DNA of 64,000 nt. It comes from Halochromatium glycolicum (GTDB taxonomy: Bacteria > Pseudomonadota > Gammaproteobacteria > Chromatiales > Chromatiaceae). The DNA is taken from assembly GCF_016584085.1 (NCBI RefSeq), contig NZ_NRSJ01000023.1, positions 1 through 64,000 of the forward strand. The letters are read 5' to 3'. Both the position numbers and the translations under genes were made by a program. Of the stretch, positions 31,995 through 40,842 are shown piece after piece (within the stretch, counting starts at the first letter, position 1; each line of letters opens with the position of its first letter). The notes under the pieces are model-generated. The model made no database searches and was not told the origin of the DNA. It saw only the letters and a program-made list of their open reading frames with translations.

Positions 31995-32576
31995 TCAGCT
32001 GGGAAGGAGGCCGCTGTCGAGATAGATTTCAGCGAGCGGTATGGCGATGCCGAGCGCCGATAGCTCGACCTCGTCGCTGGCCTGCTGGAAGAGTCGCGGG
32101 GTCCAGAGTTCCGCGTCCTTTCGGTAGTGCAGCACGGCGACCTCGTTTGAATCGACCAGCAGGTATTCGTTGAGCGACTCGATCGTTTGGTACTGCATGA
32201 ACTTGGTGCCCTTGTCGTCCTGGGCTGTACTGGCCGAGAGGACCTCGACGATGAGCATCGGGTTCAGCAGTGTGCGCAGTCCGTTAATGGGGGTGTAGCG
32301 CGGATCGCAGGCGACCGAGACGTCGGGATACAGGTAGGGACTGCCCGCGTGGACCTTGATGCGTTGATCGCTCGTGAAGGTCCGGCAGCTTGAGCCACGC
32401 ATCCGCGCGCGTAGCTCAGCACCGACATTGAGGCAGATGATGTTGTGCTCCGGCTGGGCCCCGGTCATGCAGTGGACATCGCCATTACGCCATTCCCAGC
32501 GCTCGGGCGCGGTCTCGGAATCCAGGGCGAAGTAGTCCTCGAGGGGGACGAAGCGATCTTTCAGGACGGTTGGCAT
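31995..32576 (-). CDS. Uma2-family (DUF820) PD-(D/E)XK nuclease-like protein
   Basis: A 193-residue protein with the family layout: FVPLEDYFALDSETAPERWEWRNGDVHCMTG, EHNIICLNVGAELRARM, the active-site segment YLYPDVSVACDP and LIVEVLSASTAQDDKGTKFMQY. The acidic PDV and the ExxS segment correspond to the restriction-like core. These proteins are abundant in cyanobacteria and phototrophs, often at accessory sites, and their biological role is uncertain. It is monocistronic in appearance, between the arsJ and permease genes. Confidence 0.92.
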   Translation of the reverse strand: MPTVLKDRFVPLEDYFALDSETAPERWEWRNGDVHCMTGAQPEHNIICLNVGAELRARMRGSSCRTFTSDQRIKVHAGSPYLYPDVSVACDPRYTPINGLRTLLNPMLIVEVLSASTAQDDKGTKFMQYQTIESLNEYLLVDSNEVAVLHYRKDAELWTPRLFQQASDEVELSALGIAIPLAEIYLDSGLLPS

Positions 32577-32811
32577 GATTCACCGTTTTATGTGACAACG
32601 CGACAGTCGCGTGAGGCGGTCACGCAAGTGCATCGATTGCAGCGTGACTCCAATCATAGCAACCAGGAGAAGCAAACAGACGAGCAGACGACGCGGTTTG
32701 GGAATGTTCAAGGCTCGATGGGCGTTGACCAGGACCGGCACGATCCCGCCCTTGTCGGACATCGTCCGTGAGCGGGCTGCGGCTGCGGTCGTGCCGTGAC
32801 TTATTGAGAAT

Positions 32812-34713
32812 CTAGGTCGGCATGGTGTCGGTGAGCGTCGTTAATGCAGGACCTTGACCGGCCACGGCGGACTCAACCCGCACCTGCGCCGCCATGCCGA
32901 TAGCAACGTCGGCTCGCTCTGGAAGCTGTGCCTCGAAGATCCGCTGGCCGGTCTCCGGCTCGAGAGCTGGCCAGGCGCGCGTCCGTGTCAGCTCTATCGG
33001 ATTGGCCGGCGCGCCATCGAAGCGAGCCTGCACCCTTTGCCCCGGCGTCAGGCCGAGTGTCCGCGAGCCCTCGATCGAGAAGCGGAGCACCAGGCTATCT
33101 GGGTCGAAGAGCTCAAACAGCAGCGTTTGCGCCTTCACCTCACGGCCTTCAACGCGCGCATACGCCCGCGCGACTGAGCCGTCCCAAGGCGCCCGGACCT
33201 GGTGTTCAGCGGTATCAGCGTCGATTGGCAAGATGCGCAGTAGGACCTGTCCGGCGCTGACGGTGTCGCCCTCGCGCACCGAGCAGCCTTGCGCCCGCCC
33301 CGCGATCGGCGCATAGAGCTCGGCCAGTCGTGTCGCCTCGACGTGGGCGTTGACATCGACAAAAGCGGGTTGGGGAAACGCGGCAGTCTGGGCAATGGTT
33401 CGGGTCAGCGCGTTGGCGCTAGCTGTTTGGGGAGTGCGGGGCAGCCAAAGCGAGAGCAGGGCGGCGGCGAGCACGAAGCCGGTCGACCACCAGAGACAGC
33501 CCTCAAGTCCCTGCGTCTGGTAGATCAGACCCGAGAGCACGGTTCCGGCGAGGCGGCCGCCGGCATTGGCCATGTAGTAGAAGCCGACGTTGAGTGCGAC
33601 CTTGTCGGCATCGGCATAAGCCAGGATCAGGTAGGAATGCACGGCAGAGTTGATGGCGAAGGCGATGCCAAACAGCATCAAGCCACCGATCAGCACCGCG
33701 CTCTGGATCTCGGCCGCTGTGGCCGTTGCCATCCAGACGAGGTCGGCGCCGGTCACCTCGGTCAGCCAACTGACCAATACCGGTGTGACCTGAGGCCCCT
33801 GGGTCATGCCCAGCGCAATGCCCGCCGGGATCAATGCCAGTACCAACGCGCCGAGCAGCGCCGTGCGCCCGCTAGGGCCCTGCCCCAGCTTGTTCGGACG
33901 GATCAGGGCCGGCGCGCCGGCCTGGACGAAGCCGTAGCCGATGACCCAGAGGGCGAGGAAGGCGCCAACGGCTGTGTACTCCCAGCCAAGCACATCGTAG
34001 AGGAACACCGGCAGCGCGACGACGAACCAGATATCGCGGGCGCCGAAGAGGAAGAAGCGGGCTCCTGAAAGCCAGTTGATCGCTGGCGTATTGGAGAACA
34101 CCTGTGTGAACTTGGCCTTTTCCTTCAGCTTGCCGACGCCAGAGGACAGCAGCGCGATGGTGATGATCATCACCAAGAACAGCCCGCCCGCGAGGATGAA
34201 GAGTGCGTTGCGGAAGCCAAATCCCTGCAGCAGCGCGGCGCCAACAAAGAAGCCGGCGCCCTTGAGCGCGTTCTTGGAACCGGTCAGCACGGCGACATAC
34301 TTGAACAGCTTGGACTCGCCGGCCGCGCCTTCGCCGGTCAGCGTCTTGACCGTGGCCTTGGCGGACATCTTGTTCAGATCCTTGGCAATGCCGGACAGGG
34401 CCTGAGCGGCCATCACATAGACCACACCGAGCCAGGCATCCGGCACCGTCAGCATCGTCAGTGCGATGACCTGTAGCCCCATGCCGATGTGCATGGTGAG
34501 ATTGAGCCCGATGCGCGACCCAAGCCAGCCGCCGACCAGGTTGGTGACGATGCCGAAGACCTCATAGAAGAGGAACAGCATCGCGACTTCGAAGGGCGAA
34601 TAGCCGAGCTGGTGGAAGTAGAGCACCACCAGCATGCGGATGGCGCCGTCGGTGATGGTGAAGGCCCAGTAACCGGCGGTGACTGTTAGGTAATTGCGCG
34701 TGTTCGTGTTCAT
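32812..34713 (-). CDS. arsJ: ArsJ organoarsenical efflux transporter fused to a membrane-fusion-like domain
   Basis: A 633-residue protein. Residues 1-410 are an MFS transporter matching ArsJ closely (YWAFTITDGAIRMLVVLYFHQL, FGIVTNLVGGWLGSRIGLN, AQALSGIAKDLNKMSAKATVK, LTGSKNALKGAGFFVGAAL). ArsJ exports 1-arseno-3-phosphoglycerate made by a GAPDH, giving arsenate resistance. Unusually, residues 430-633 add a lipoyl/barrel-sandwich plus beta-barrel region like HlyD-type membrane fusion proteins (LYAPIAGRAQGCSVREGDTVSAGQVLL, RAPWDGSVARAYARVEGREV, LTPGQRVQARFDG). Normal ArsJ is about 410 residues. The usual GAPDH partner and an ArsR regulator are not in the window. A truncated pstS lies 27 bases upstream. 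Confidence 0.92.
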   Translation of the reverse strand: MNTNTRNYLTVTAGYWAFTITDGAIRMLVVLYFHQLGYSPFEVAMLFLFYEVFGIVTNLVGGWLGSRIGLNLTMHIGMGLQVIALTMLTVPDAWLGVVYVMAAQALSGIAKDLNKMSAKATVKTLTGEGAAGESKLFKYVAVLTGSKNALKGAGFFVGAALLQGFGFRNALFILAGGLFLVMIITIALLSSGVGKLKEKAKFTQVFSNTPAINWLSGARFFLFGARDIWFVVALPVFLYDVLGWEYTAVGAFLALWVIGYGFVQAGAPALIRPNKLGQGPSGRTALLGALVLALIPAGIALGMTQGPQVTPVLVSWLTEVTGADLVWMATATAAEIQSAVLIGGLMLFGIAFAINSAVHSYLILAYADADKVALNVGFYYMANAGGRLAGTVLSGLIYQTQGLEGCLWWSTGFVLAAALLSLWLPRTPQTASANALTRTIAQTAAFPQPAFVDVNAHVEATRLAELYAPIAGRAQGCSVREGDTVSAGQVLLRILPIDADTAEHQVRAPWDGSVARAYARVEGREVKAQTLLFELFDPDSLVLRFSIEGSRTLGLTPGQRVQARFDGAPANPIELTRTRAWPALEPETGQRIFEAQLPERADVAIGMAAQVRVESAVAGQGPALTTLTDTMPT

Positions 34714-34740
34714 TGACTGCCCACTGCTGAATGCCCAGTG

Positions 34741-35310
34741 CTACAGCCTATCCACCAAGGTAGTGCCGCTGGAGTCACGCCGCCCAACGACCTGGATCAG
34801 CTGATGCGGCAGCGCGAGGCCGGGGTTGGCAGCGGCGATGCGCGGATCATCCCTGCGGAAGGCATTGCCGAGGAAGATCTCGGTGTAGACATCGCGCGGC
34901 AGATTCAGCGGGCCGGGAAAGTCGGGTAGGTTGTAGGCGATGGCGATCATGCCGCCGGTGATCGGCAGTTGCGCGAAGTCGCCGTCGATCTGTGCGGCCT
35001 CAGTGTCGCGCAGTGGGGCATCGGTGGTGCCGATGTCGACGCTCTGCGCTAGGAAGCGCTCGATGCCAGCGCCACTGCCGATCGACGCGTAGCTCAGGCT
35101 CAGCTCGGCATGCTCTGTGCCATAGACCTCCAGCCATTTGTTGAACATCGGCGCTGCGAATGACGAGCCGGCAGCGGTGATGCCGTCATCGGCGGTGGTT
35201 TGTCCGACGGCATTGGCTGGATCAGCGGGTTCCTGTTGGCATCCACCGAGTACGGAGAGGCAGAAGATGGATACTGACGCAATGGTCGCAAACGGAACGT
35301 AAAGGCGCAT
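34741..35310 (-). pseudogene. pstS: PstS-like phosphate/arsenate-binding lipoprotein, 3' truncated
   Basis: 189 codons of a phosphate-binding protein normally 320-350 long. The lipoprotein signal ends SVLGGCQQ. The ligand-binding N-lobe is intact: ITAAGSSFAAPMFNKWLEVY, SYASIGSGAGIERF, DIGTTDAPL, LPITGGMIAIAYNLP. It reaches VVGRRDSSGTTLVDRL and stops where family members continue SDGSGTT followed by the second lobe. PstS homologues often accompany ars genes and may capture arsenate. It is in line with arsJ. The AT-rich region at 35340-35400 upstream is the likely promoter of the unit. Confidence 0.85.
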
Positions 35311-35548
35311 CGTGGTCTCCGAGGGGCGGGGTCGATAACTCACCGTAGTCTATCGATTGAATCGCATATATGGATGACCAAATGTTTGCAAATTGATGAC
35401 AGCCTATCGACTCGCCGACACCGGTCGGTGTCTATGGCTGGAGGCGACTGAACAGCGACGAGAGCCTTTGACAGACTGTTTTTACGCGTTGCCTGGAGAG
35501 CGAGTGGGCATAACAGTGAAAGAAATTTCGCGCCGTTCGGGTCTAAAG

Positions 35549-35620
35549 TGGCAAACGGATCACATCCCCAACCCGAGCCTCGAGGACCACCCGATGCCGG
35601 CCGACATCGATCTCACTACC
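35549..35620 (+). repeat. Duplicated zwf leader (second copy; first at 29110-29205)
   Basis: The two stretches share a GGGTCTMAA word, GGCAAACGGATCA, CCAACCCGAGC, CGAGGACCACCCG and the first codons ATGCCGGCCGA. The second copy is shorter by one internal segment. This shows that both invertase remnants descend from one duplicated locus, including its promoter-proximal leader. Confidence 0.8.
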
Positions 35621-36316
35621 CAAGAGGCCAGACAGCGCGCATGGCGGCTGCTCGAGGAATCCGTGGTCACCTATCGCGGCCAGCCGGTGGGCACCGTCGC
35701 CGCCCATGATCCCGAGACCGAGGCGCTCAACTACGACCAGGTCTTCACCCGCGACTTCGCCATCTCCGCCTTCGCCTTCCTGCTCGACGGCCGCCCCGAG
35801 ATCGTGCGCCACTTTCTCGCGACGGCCGTGCGCCTGCAGAGCAACGAGCGCCAGCTTGATTGCTTCAAGCCCGGCGAGGGGCTGATCCCGGTCAGCTTCA
35901 AGGACACTGGTGAAGACGCCGACGTGCAGCTCACCGGTGACTTCCCGGCGTTGGAGGGCCAGGACTGGCGCCTGCTTACCGGCTGCGATCCGAAGAACCG
36001 CCCCTGGTCCTACCACAATGGCGGCAACTGGCCAGTGCTGCTCTGGTTGCTGGCCCTGGTCGGTCTGCGCACCGGTGCCGATGAGCTGGTCGAGCGGACG
36101 CTGAGCGATGCCGAGCAGCGCTTGCTCCAAGACGACTGGCCGGAGTATTACGACGGCCGTCGAGGCCGCATGGTCGGTCAGCAGGCACGCCGGCATCAGA
36201 CCTGAAGCGCCGCCGGCTATCTGGTCGCCTGCCAACTGCTGGAGCGTCCCGAGCGCATCGAGCTGCTGCACCTGGGCCGCTCGGTGGAGGGGGCCAGCTG
36301 CGCCGCTCCGGTCTGA
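35594..36316 (+). pseudogene. Invertase (GH100), fused to zwf start, internally deleted and stop-interrupted, copy 2
   Basis: Reading starts with the first nine zwf codons (MPADIDLTT) and passes directly into the invertase at its third codon (QEARQRAW), so the whole zwf gene is deleted. It agrees with copy 1 through FKPGEGLIPVSFKDT, then jumps from LTGDF to PALEGQDWRLLTGCDPKNRPWSYHNGG, a C-terminal GH100 segment, losing the central catalytic region. It goes on to EYYDGRRGRMVGQQARRHQT, where TGA at 36203-36205 replaces the expected Trp. SAAGYLVACQLLERP continues in frame after the stop. It is a clear pseudogene. Confidence 0.9.
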
Positions 36317-36433
36317 GCCGTTGGCGGTCAGTACCGGCCGCTCCTCGAACGGCACGAGTGGCGCGACGCAGCCCTGAGCCACTCGACCCGACTTGGTGAG
36401 CCCTCTCGGGGGCGCGCACGAGAGGTCCTGCTC

Positions 36434-37636
36434 ATGCTCCCGATCCTGTCCTTCTACGCCATCCTGTTGGCGCTGACCTTGGCGCTGGAGCCCTGGGTCC
36501 GGCGCCTCGGTGCGCCCTTGGGCGCGGTCCTGGTGCTGCTGGGCTTCGTCGGCTCGGAGATTTGGGTCGCGACCGGGGGCGACACCGGCCTTCACTGGCA
36601 GTGGTTTCACGACCTGATCTTCCATCTGCTGCTGCCGATCCTGATCTTCGAGGGCGCCTACAATCTGGCGCCGCGCCATCTGCTGCGCAACCTGCTGCCG
36701 ATCCTGACCCTGGCGCTGCCAGTGATGCTGCTGTGCACGGCGGTGACCGCCGCGCTGCTGTACGTGGGCATTGGACATCCGGCCGGCTTTCCGTGGTTGG
36801 CGGCCTTGATCGCCGGCGCACTGCTGTCGGCCACCGATCCGACCGCTGTGTTGGAGGTGCTCCGGCGCACCGGCGCCCCGCCGCGACTGCAGCTGCTCCT
36901 CGACGGCGAGGGCCTGTTCAACGACGCCAATGCGATCGTGCTCTTTACCTTCCTGGTGGCGCTGGCTACCGGTGATCGGGCCTGGGCGCGTTGGGACGAG
37001 AGCGCGCTGGCCATGGTCGGCGTGCTGCTCGGCGGGGCCGTGGTCGGACTGGCCGTTGGCGCGCTGGCGGTGCGCTTGGGGCGAGCATTGGACAGGCCCG
37101 TCGAGCGTGGCGTCCTCACCCTGATCACGGCCTACGGCGGCTTCGCCCTGGCCATCCAGCTCGGCGTCTCCGGGGTGGTCGCGATGCTTTGCGTTGGGCT
37201 CCTGTTCGGTCAACACCGGCGCCGGGAGCCCGACGACGAGGCCTTGTCGGTGCTCTGGGCCTACAAGGCCTGGCTCGCCGAACGCCTGTTGTTCCTGGTC
37301 GCCGGCATCACCGTGCAACTGGTCATGTTCACCGATCAATGGCTGGCGATCCTGATCGGGATCGGCGCCACCCTGGCGGGGCGTGCGGCTGGTGTGCTGC
37401 TGCTGTTGCCGCTCGCTGTGCGGCTGCCGGGCACAGAGCGCCTGCCCGGAACCTGGTATCCGCTGCTGTGGTGGGGCGGCACGCGCGGCGTTGTGACCCT
37501 GGCGCTGGCGTTATCACTACCGGTCGAGCTGCCGTATTGGTGGACGATCCAGTCCATCGCCTATGGCGTGGTGCTCTGGACCCTGTTGGTGCAGGCCATG
37601 AGCATGCCGCTGGTGCTGCGCTGGCTGCGTCCTTGA
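36434..37636 (+). CDS. Cation/proton antiporter, CPA1 (NhaP) family
   Basis: A 400-residue inner-membrane protein with about 12 helices. Key motifs are ALLSATDPTAVLEVLRR (the transport-site Asp in TDPTAV), LDGEGLFNDANAIVLF and WWGGTRGVVTLALALSLP, which identify CPA1 Na+(K+)/H+ antiporters. It lacks the long cytoplasmic tail found in some homologues. The ribosome-binding site GAGAGGT is well placed. It is followed 93 bases later by the convergent TrkH gene; both handle monovalent cations, fitting pH or salt homeostasis. Confidence 0.92.
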   Translation: MLPILSFYAILLALTLALEPWVRRLGAPLGAVLVLLGFVGSEIWVATGGDTGLHWQWFHDLIFHLLLPILIFEGAYNLAPRHLLRNLLPILTLALPVMLLCTAVTAALLYVGIGHPAGFPWLAALIAGALLSATDPTAVLEVLRRTGAPPRLQLLLDGEGLFNDANAIVLFTFLVALATGDRAWARWDESALAMVGVLLGGAVVGLAVGALAVRLGRALDRPVERGVLTLITAYGGFALAIQLGVSGVVAMLCVGLLFGQHRRREPDDEALSVLWAYKAWLAERLLFLVAGITVQLVMFTDQWLAILIGIGATLAGRAAGVLLLLPLAVRLPGTERLPGTWYPLLWWGGTRGVVTLALALSLPVELPYWWTIQSIAYGVVLWTLLVQAMSMPLVLRWLRP

Positions 37637-37729
37637 GCTGGTGTTGAGTCAAAGGGAGCATCGGTCAGGCTCCACTCGTTGTCCTTGCGGTTCGATCTTC
37701 GCTTAGTGGAGCAGGGTGGACTGCTCGTG

Positions 37730-39175
37730 CTAATGACGCCAATAGGCTGGGAAGAACAGGATCAACAGCGTGAAGATCTCCAAGCGCCCAGCCAGCATGC
37801 TGAACACGGCCAGCCACTTGACCACCTCGTTCACGCTCGTGAAGTTTGCGGCGACCTCGCCCAAGCCGGGGCCGAGCAGATTGAGCGTCGCGACCACGGC
37901 ACCGAACGCCGACTCGAGGTCGAGACCGGCTCCCATCATTGCACCCGTGAGCAGCACGGCGACCAGCACATAAAGCACATAGAAGCCCCAAACCGAGAAC
38001 AGCACCTGATCGCCCACCGGGCGCTTGCCGATCTTCACCGGCGTCTGGGCTCGCGGGTGCACGAGCTGAAAGAGCTCCCGCAGCCCGAGTTTGGCGAGCA
38101 GCATCACCCGCACGACCTTGATCCCGCCGGCCGTGGAGCCGACGCAGCCGCCGATGAAGGACACGATGACGAGTATCAGGGGGAGATACAGCGGCCAGTG
38201 TGCGAAGGTGGCGGTAGCGAAACCGGTGCTGGTCATGATCGAGGCCACCTGAAAGGCGGCGAAGCGCAGCGATTCCAGTCCCGTTGCGTAGACCCCGGTC
38301 CAGGCCAGACTGACCGCGACCAACACCGATGCGACAGCGAAGATGACCCAGTAGGTGCGCACTTCGGAATCGGTCACGTAGGCGCGCGGATCGAGTTGCC
38401 GCCAGGCGAGGAAGTGCACGGCGAAGTTCACACCGCCGGCGAGCATGAACACGATCGCAATCAGCTCGATCACCCAGCTGTCGAAATAGCCCATGCTGGC
38501 ATCGTGGGGCGAGAAACCGCCGGTGGCAACAGTGGTGAAGGCATGTCCGACGGCATCGAACAGGCTCATCCCAGCGGCCCAGTAGGCGAGGGCGCAGGCC
38601 GCGGTCAAGCCAAAGTAGAGCAGCCACAAGGCGCGCGCCGTCTCGGCGATGCGCGGGGTCGGCTTCTCATACTTGGCCACGCCGGAGGTCTCGGCACGGT
38701 AGAGCTGCATGCCGCCGACCCCCATCAGCGGCAGGATGGCAACGGCCAGTACGATCACGCCCATGCCGCCGAGCCATTGGATCTGCTGGCGGTGGTAGAG
38801 GATCGATGGTGGCAGTTGATCCAGGCCAGTGATGACCGTGGCGCCGGTGGTGGTGAAGCCGGAGATGGACTCGAACACGGCATCAGTGAACGAGAGATGC
38901 AGGCCGAACATAAATGGCAGTGCGCCGAAGACGCCGAGCACGGACCAAAACAGCGTGACGACCAAGAAGCTGTCGCGCACGGACAGCTCTGTGCGCGCCC
39001 GAAGATTGGGGAGCCACAACAGCAGGCCGATTGCGAGTGTCAGCAGCAGCGAAGAGGTGAAGATCCGCCACTGCTCGTCGTCGTAGAGCAGGGAGAGTCC
39101 GAGTGATGGCAGAAAGCTGCCGCCGTAGATTAGCAACAGGATGCCGAACAGGCGGATGATTGCACGTCCGTGCAT
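37730..39175 (-). CDS. trkH: Potassium uptake protein TrkH
   Basis: A 481-residue membrane component of a Trk potassium channel. Four pore-loop repeats are visible, the first as ESISGFTTTGATVITG, then GHAFTTVATGGFSPHD, ASIMTSTGFATATF and GCVGSTAGGIKVVRV. IQWLGGMGVIVLAVAILPLMGVGG is a classic TrkH segment. TrkH works with the NAD-binding regulator TrkA, which is not encoded in the window. Length and motifs are complete. Confidence 0.95.
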   Translation of the reverse strand: MHGRAIIRLFGILLLIYGGSFLPSLGLSLLYDDEQWRIFTSSLLLTLAIGLLLWLPNLRARTELSVRDSFLVVTLFWSVLGVFGALPFMFGLHLSFTDAVFESISGFTTTGATVITGLDQLPPSILYHRQQIQWLGGMGVIVLAVAILPLMGVGGMQLYRAETSGVAKYEKPTPRIAETARALWLLYFGLTAACALAYWAAGMSLFDAVGHAFTTVATGGFSPHDASMGYFDSWVIELIAIVFMLAGGVNFAVHFLAWRQLDPRAYVTDSEVRTYWVIFAVASVLVAVSLAWTGVYATGLESLRFAAFQVASIMTSTGFATATFAHWPLYLPLILVIVSFIGGCVGSTAGGIKVVRVMLLAKLGLRELFQLVHPRAQTPVKIGKRPVGDQVLFSVWGFYVLYVLVAVLLTGAMMGAGLDLESAFGAVVATLNLLGPGLGEVAANFTSVNEVVKWLAVFSMLAGRLEIFTLLILFFPAYWRH

Positions 39176-39193
39176 CGAGTGCTCGTCCCGGTA

Positions 39194-39323
39194 TTAGGCC
39201 GCGAAACGGTCGGGCTCGAGCTGTTGAGCCTGCTTGGGGGGCGGCGAGGGTCTCCAACAACTCGGCGACCTGTTTGGTCGGCGCGCGCTTGAACTGACGG
39301 GTGATCTGCTCGGCGTCGGTCAT
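39194..39323 (-). pseudogene. Short C-terminal remnant with a frameshift at a C-run
   Basis: The reading begins MTDAEQITRQFKRAP and continues KQVAELLETLA, a sequence typical of the extreme C-terminus of some DNA methylase/helicase-type proteins (FKRA...VxELLETLxxLGQ). After a run of C at about 39230 the natural ending (QAQQLEPDRFAA, stop at 39194) is in another frame. The rest of the gene is absent. The family assignment is tentative. Confidence 0.4.
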
Positions 39324-39466
39324 GCGGCCTTGGGCGCTCGGGGTTGCCAGTCCTTGTGTTGACGGCGAGAGACGACGGCATTTTAGCGCAGCGGAAACCA
39401 GGCCGGCGAGCTCTCTCAGGTGCTGTCGTGATCGGAATATGGCGCGTGGCTCCCCTCGCAGCGAGC

Positions 39467-39718
39467 TCAAAGCCCGGTTGCGCAGTCGCGCGACCTCGAC
39501 GGGTCGGCATCACTGCTGTCATCGGCTTCGTCCTCGTGCTGCGTGCTATCGCCATCGGCTTCGTACATCAACAACGCCGCCTTCAGGCTCGCCTCGAAGA
39601 CCAGGGCGCGCTGCAGCGCGCGCGCACAGGGGGCGCACTGGGCCGCATGGGCCTGCAGATCGGCTTGTCGTGCTTGCGGATCGACCAACAGTTGGCGACG
39701 AAAGGCGAGGCAGTTCAC
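39467..39718 (-). CDS. DUF3379-like zinc-binding anti-sigma N-terminal domain, truncated
   Basis: An 83-residue product from a GTG start. MNCLAFRRQLLVDPQARQ...LQAHAAQCAPCARALQRALVFEASLKAAL resembles the N-terminal HxxxCxxC zinc module of DUF3379 anti-sigma-like proteins, which are normally over 200 residues with a membrane helix. After residue 50 the sequence becomes an acidic low-complexity tail (EDEADDSSDADPSRSRD), so the membrane and C-terminal parts are missing. A fragment of an ECF sigma gene lies nearby on the other strand. It may be a remnant. Confidence 0.6.
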   Translation of the reverse strand: MNCLAFRRQLLVDPQARQADLQAHAAQCAPCARALQRALVFEASLKAALLMYEADGDSTQHEDEADDSSDADPSRSRDCATGL

Positions 39719-39815
39719 GGGTTGAGCCCTCTGCGCGAAGCGGACAGCGACTTGATATCGGAGGAAGACCCACCGAGCGCCGGCGATCTTTCAAACCGAT
39801 GACCGATCGCGCTCA

Positions 39816-39970
39816 TGCGCACCTGGCGCTCGTTCGCGCGGCTGGAGAATCCGGCCGCCGCCTTGGGCTGGATGAAGACCATCGTGCGGCGCGAGAACGC
39901 CCGCCGCTTCGAGCGTGCACAGCCGCGCGAGAGTGCAATGCCAACCGACGAGCTCCCCGCTCAGCGCGGC
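39816..39970 (+). pseudogene. ECF sigma factor fragment duplicated from the 41.4 kb gene
   Basis: Encodes RTWRSFARLENPAAALGWMKTI and RRENARRFERAQPRESAM, nearly identical in protein and DNA to the middle of the intact sigma factor at 41400-41930. Sequence on both sides is unrelated, so only about 50 codons (the sigma region 2 end and linker) are left. Confidence 0.88.
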
Positions 39971-39995
39971 GACACGAGACCAGCGAGAGGGTAGT

Positions 39996-40085
39996 GAGCT
40001 GGCTCAGATCAAGGCCCGCGGCTACGCCGACAAATATCGTGCCGAGGGCCAGCCGACCCATCTCATCCACCACCTCGGACTGTAA
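39996..40085 (+). pseudogene. C-terminal scrap of a PD-(D/E)XK nuclease-domain protein
   Basis: About 29 codons reading ELAQIKARGYADKYRAEGQP, then THLIHHLGL and stop. The pattern AxxQIKxRGYADKYRxxGxPxHLI is the end of the PD-(D/E)XK domain found in AAA-ATPase-like/DUF1703 proteins. Everything upstream is replaced by the sigma fragment. Confidence 0.6.
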
Positions 40086-40190
40086 GACGCCGCCGTTGGT
40101 CGGAATCGGTTGGTAATGACCGACGTCTGGGAACACGAGCATCGTGTGCACTATACTCGTGTCGCAGCCACTGAAATGCGAGGCCCGACC

Positions 40191-40412
40191 ATGAAGAACA
40201 TCACCTTCAGCGCCGACGAGCAGTGCATCGAGGCCGCCCGTGCACGGGCCACGGCCGAGCACACCACCCTCAATGACCAGTTCCGCATCTGGCTCAGCGA
40301 GTACGCGCGCAAGCATGAGCGCCTGGCGGACTACGACCGGCTCATGCAGGACCTGCGCGGCAAGGTGCGTGTCGGGCGCAAGCTCAGCCGGGACGAGATG
40401 AATGAGCGTTGA
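40191..40412 (+). CDS. vapB: VapB-type antitoxin (ribbon-helix-helix-like)
   Basis: A 73-residue protein, MKNITFSADEQCIEAARARA...TLNDQFRIWLSEYARKHERL. The opening strand plus helix-turn-helix pattern fits a ribbon-helix-helix DNA-binding antitoxin, with the toxin-binding tail (RVGRKLSRDEMNER) at the C-terminus. The start at ATG 40191 is chosen because the family homology begins there; the frame is open 27 codons further. Its last 11 bases overlap the PIN toxin start, so the two are translationally coupled. Antitoxins of this type usually repress their own promoter. Confidence 0.88.
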   Translation: MKNITFSADEQCIEAARARATAEHTTLNDQFRIWLSEYARKHERLADYDRLMQDLRGKVRVGRKLSRDEMNER

Positions 40413-40839
40413 GGCCTTCCTGGACACCAACATCCTCGTCTACCACTTGGACGACGCCGATCCGACCAAGCACCGGGTCGCCGAGCGCCTCGTCCGTTCC
40501 GCCCTCGAGACCGGTAACGCCTGCATCAGCTTCCAGGTAGTGCAGGAATGCCTGAACGTCGGCCTACGCAAGGCTCGAGTGCCGCTCGACGCCGACACCG
40601 CCCGGCGCTATCTCGACACCGTTCTGATTCCGCTCTGGCGCGTCATGCCGAGCGATCGGCTCTATCACCGCGGCATTGAGCTCCAGGCGCGCTATGGCTA
40701 CGGCCTCTACGACAGCCTGATCATCGCGGCGGCGCAAGAGATGAGCTCTTCCACGCTGTTCAGCGAAGACCTCCAGCACGGCCAAGTCATCGACGGCCTG
40801 ACCATCACCAACCCCTTCCTGCCAGGCGGCGCCCATTGA
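40402..40839 (+). CDS. vapC: VapC-type PIN-domain ribonuclease toxin
   Basis: A 145-residue PIN domain. The first acidic residue is in AFLDTNILVYHLDDAD, the next in SFQVVQECLNVGLRK (Glu), and YGYGLYDSLIIAAAQE and LFSEDLQHGQ supply the remaining acidic residues of the metal site. VapC toxins cleave RNA, often tRNA, when free of antitoxin. It is the second gene of the pair, overlapping vapB by 11 bases. All catalytic acids appear present, so the module looks functional. Confidence 0.92.
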   Translation: MSVEAFLDTNILVYHLDDADPTKHRVAERLVRSALETGNACISFQVVQECLNVGLRKARVPLDADTARRYLDTVLIPLWRVMPSDRLYHRGIELQARYGYGLYDSLIIAAAQEMSSSTLFSEDLQHGQVIDGLTITNPFLPGGAH

Positions 40840-40842
40840 GCC

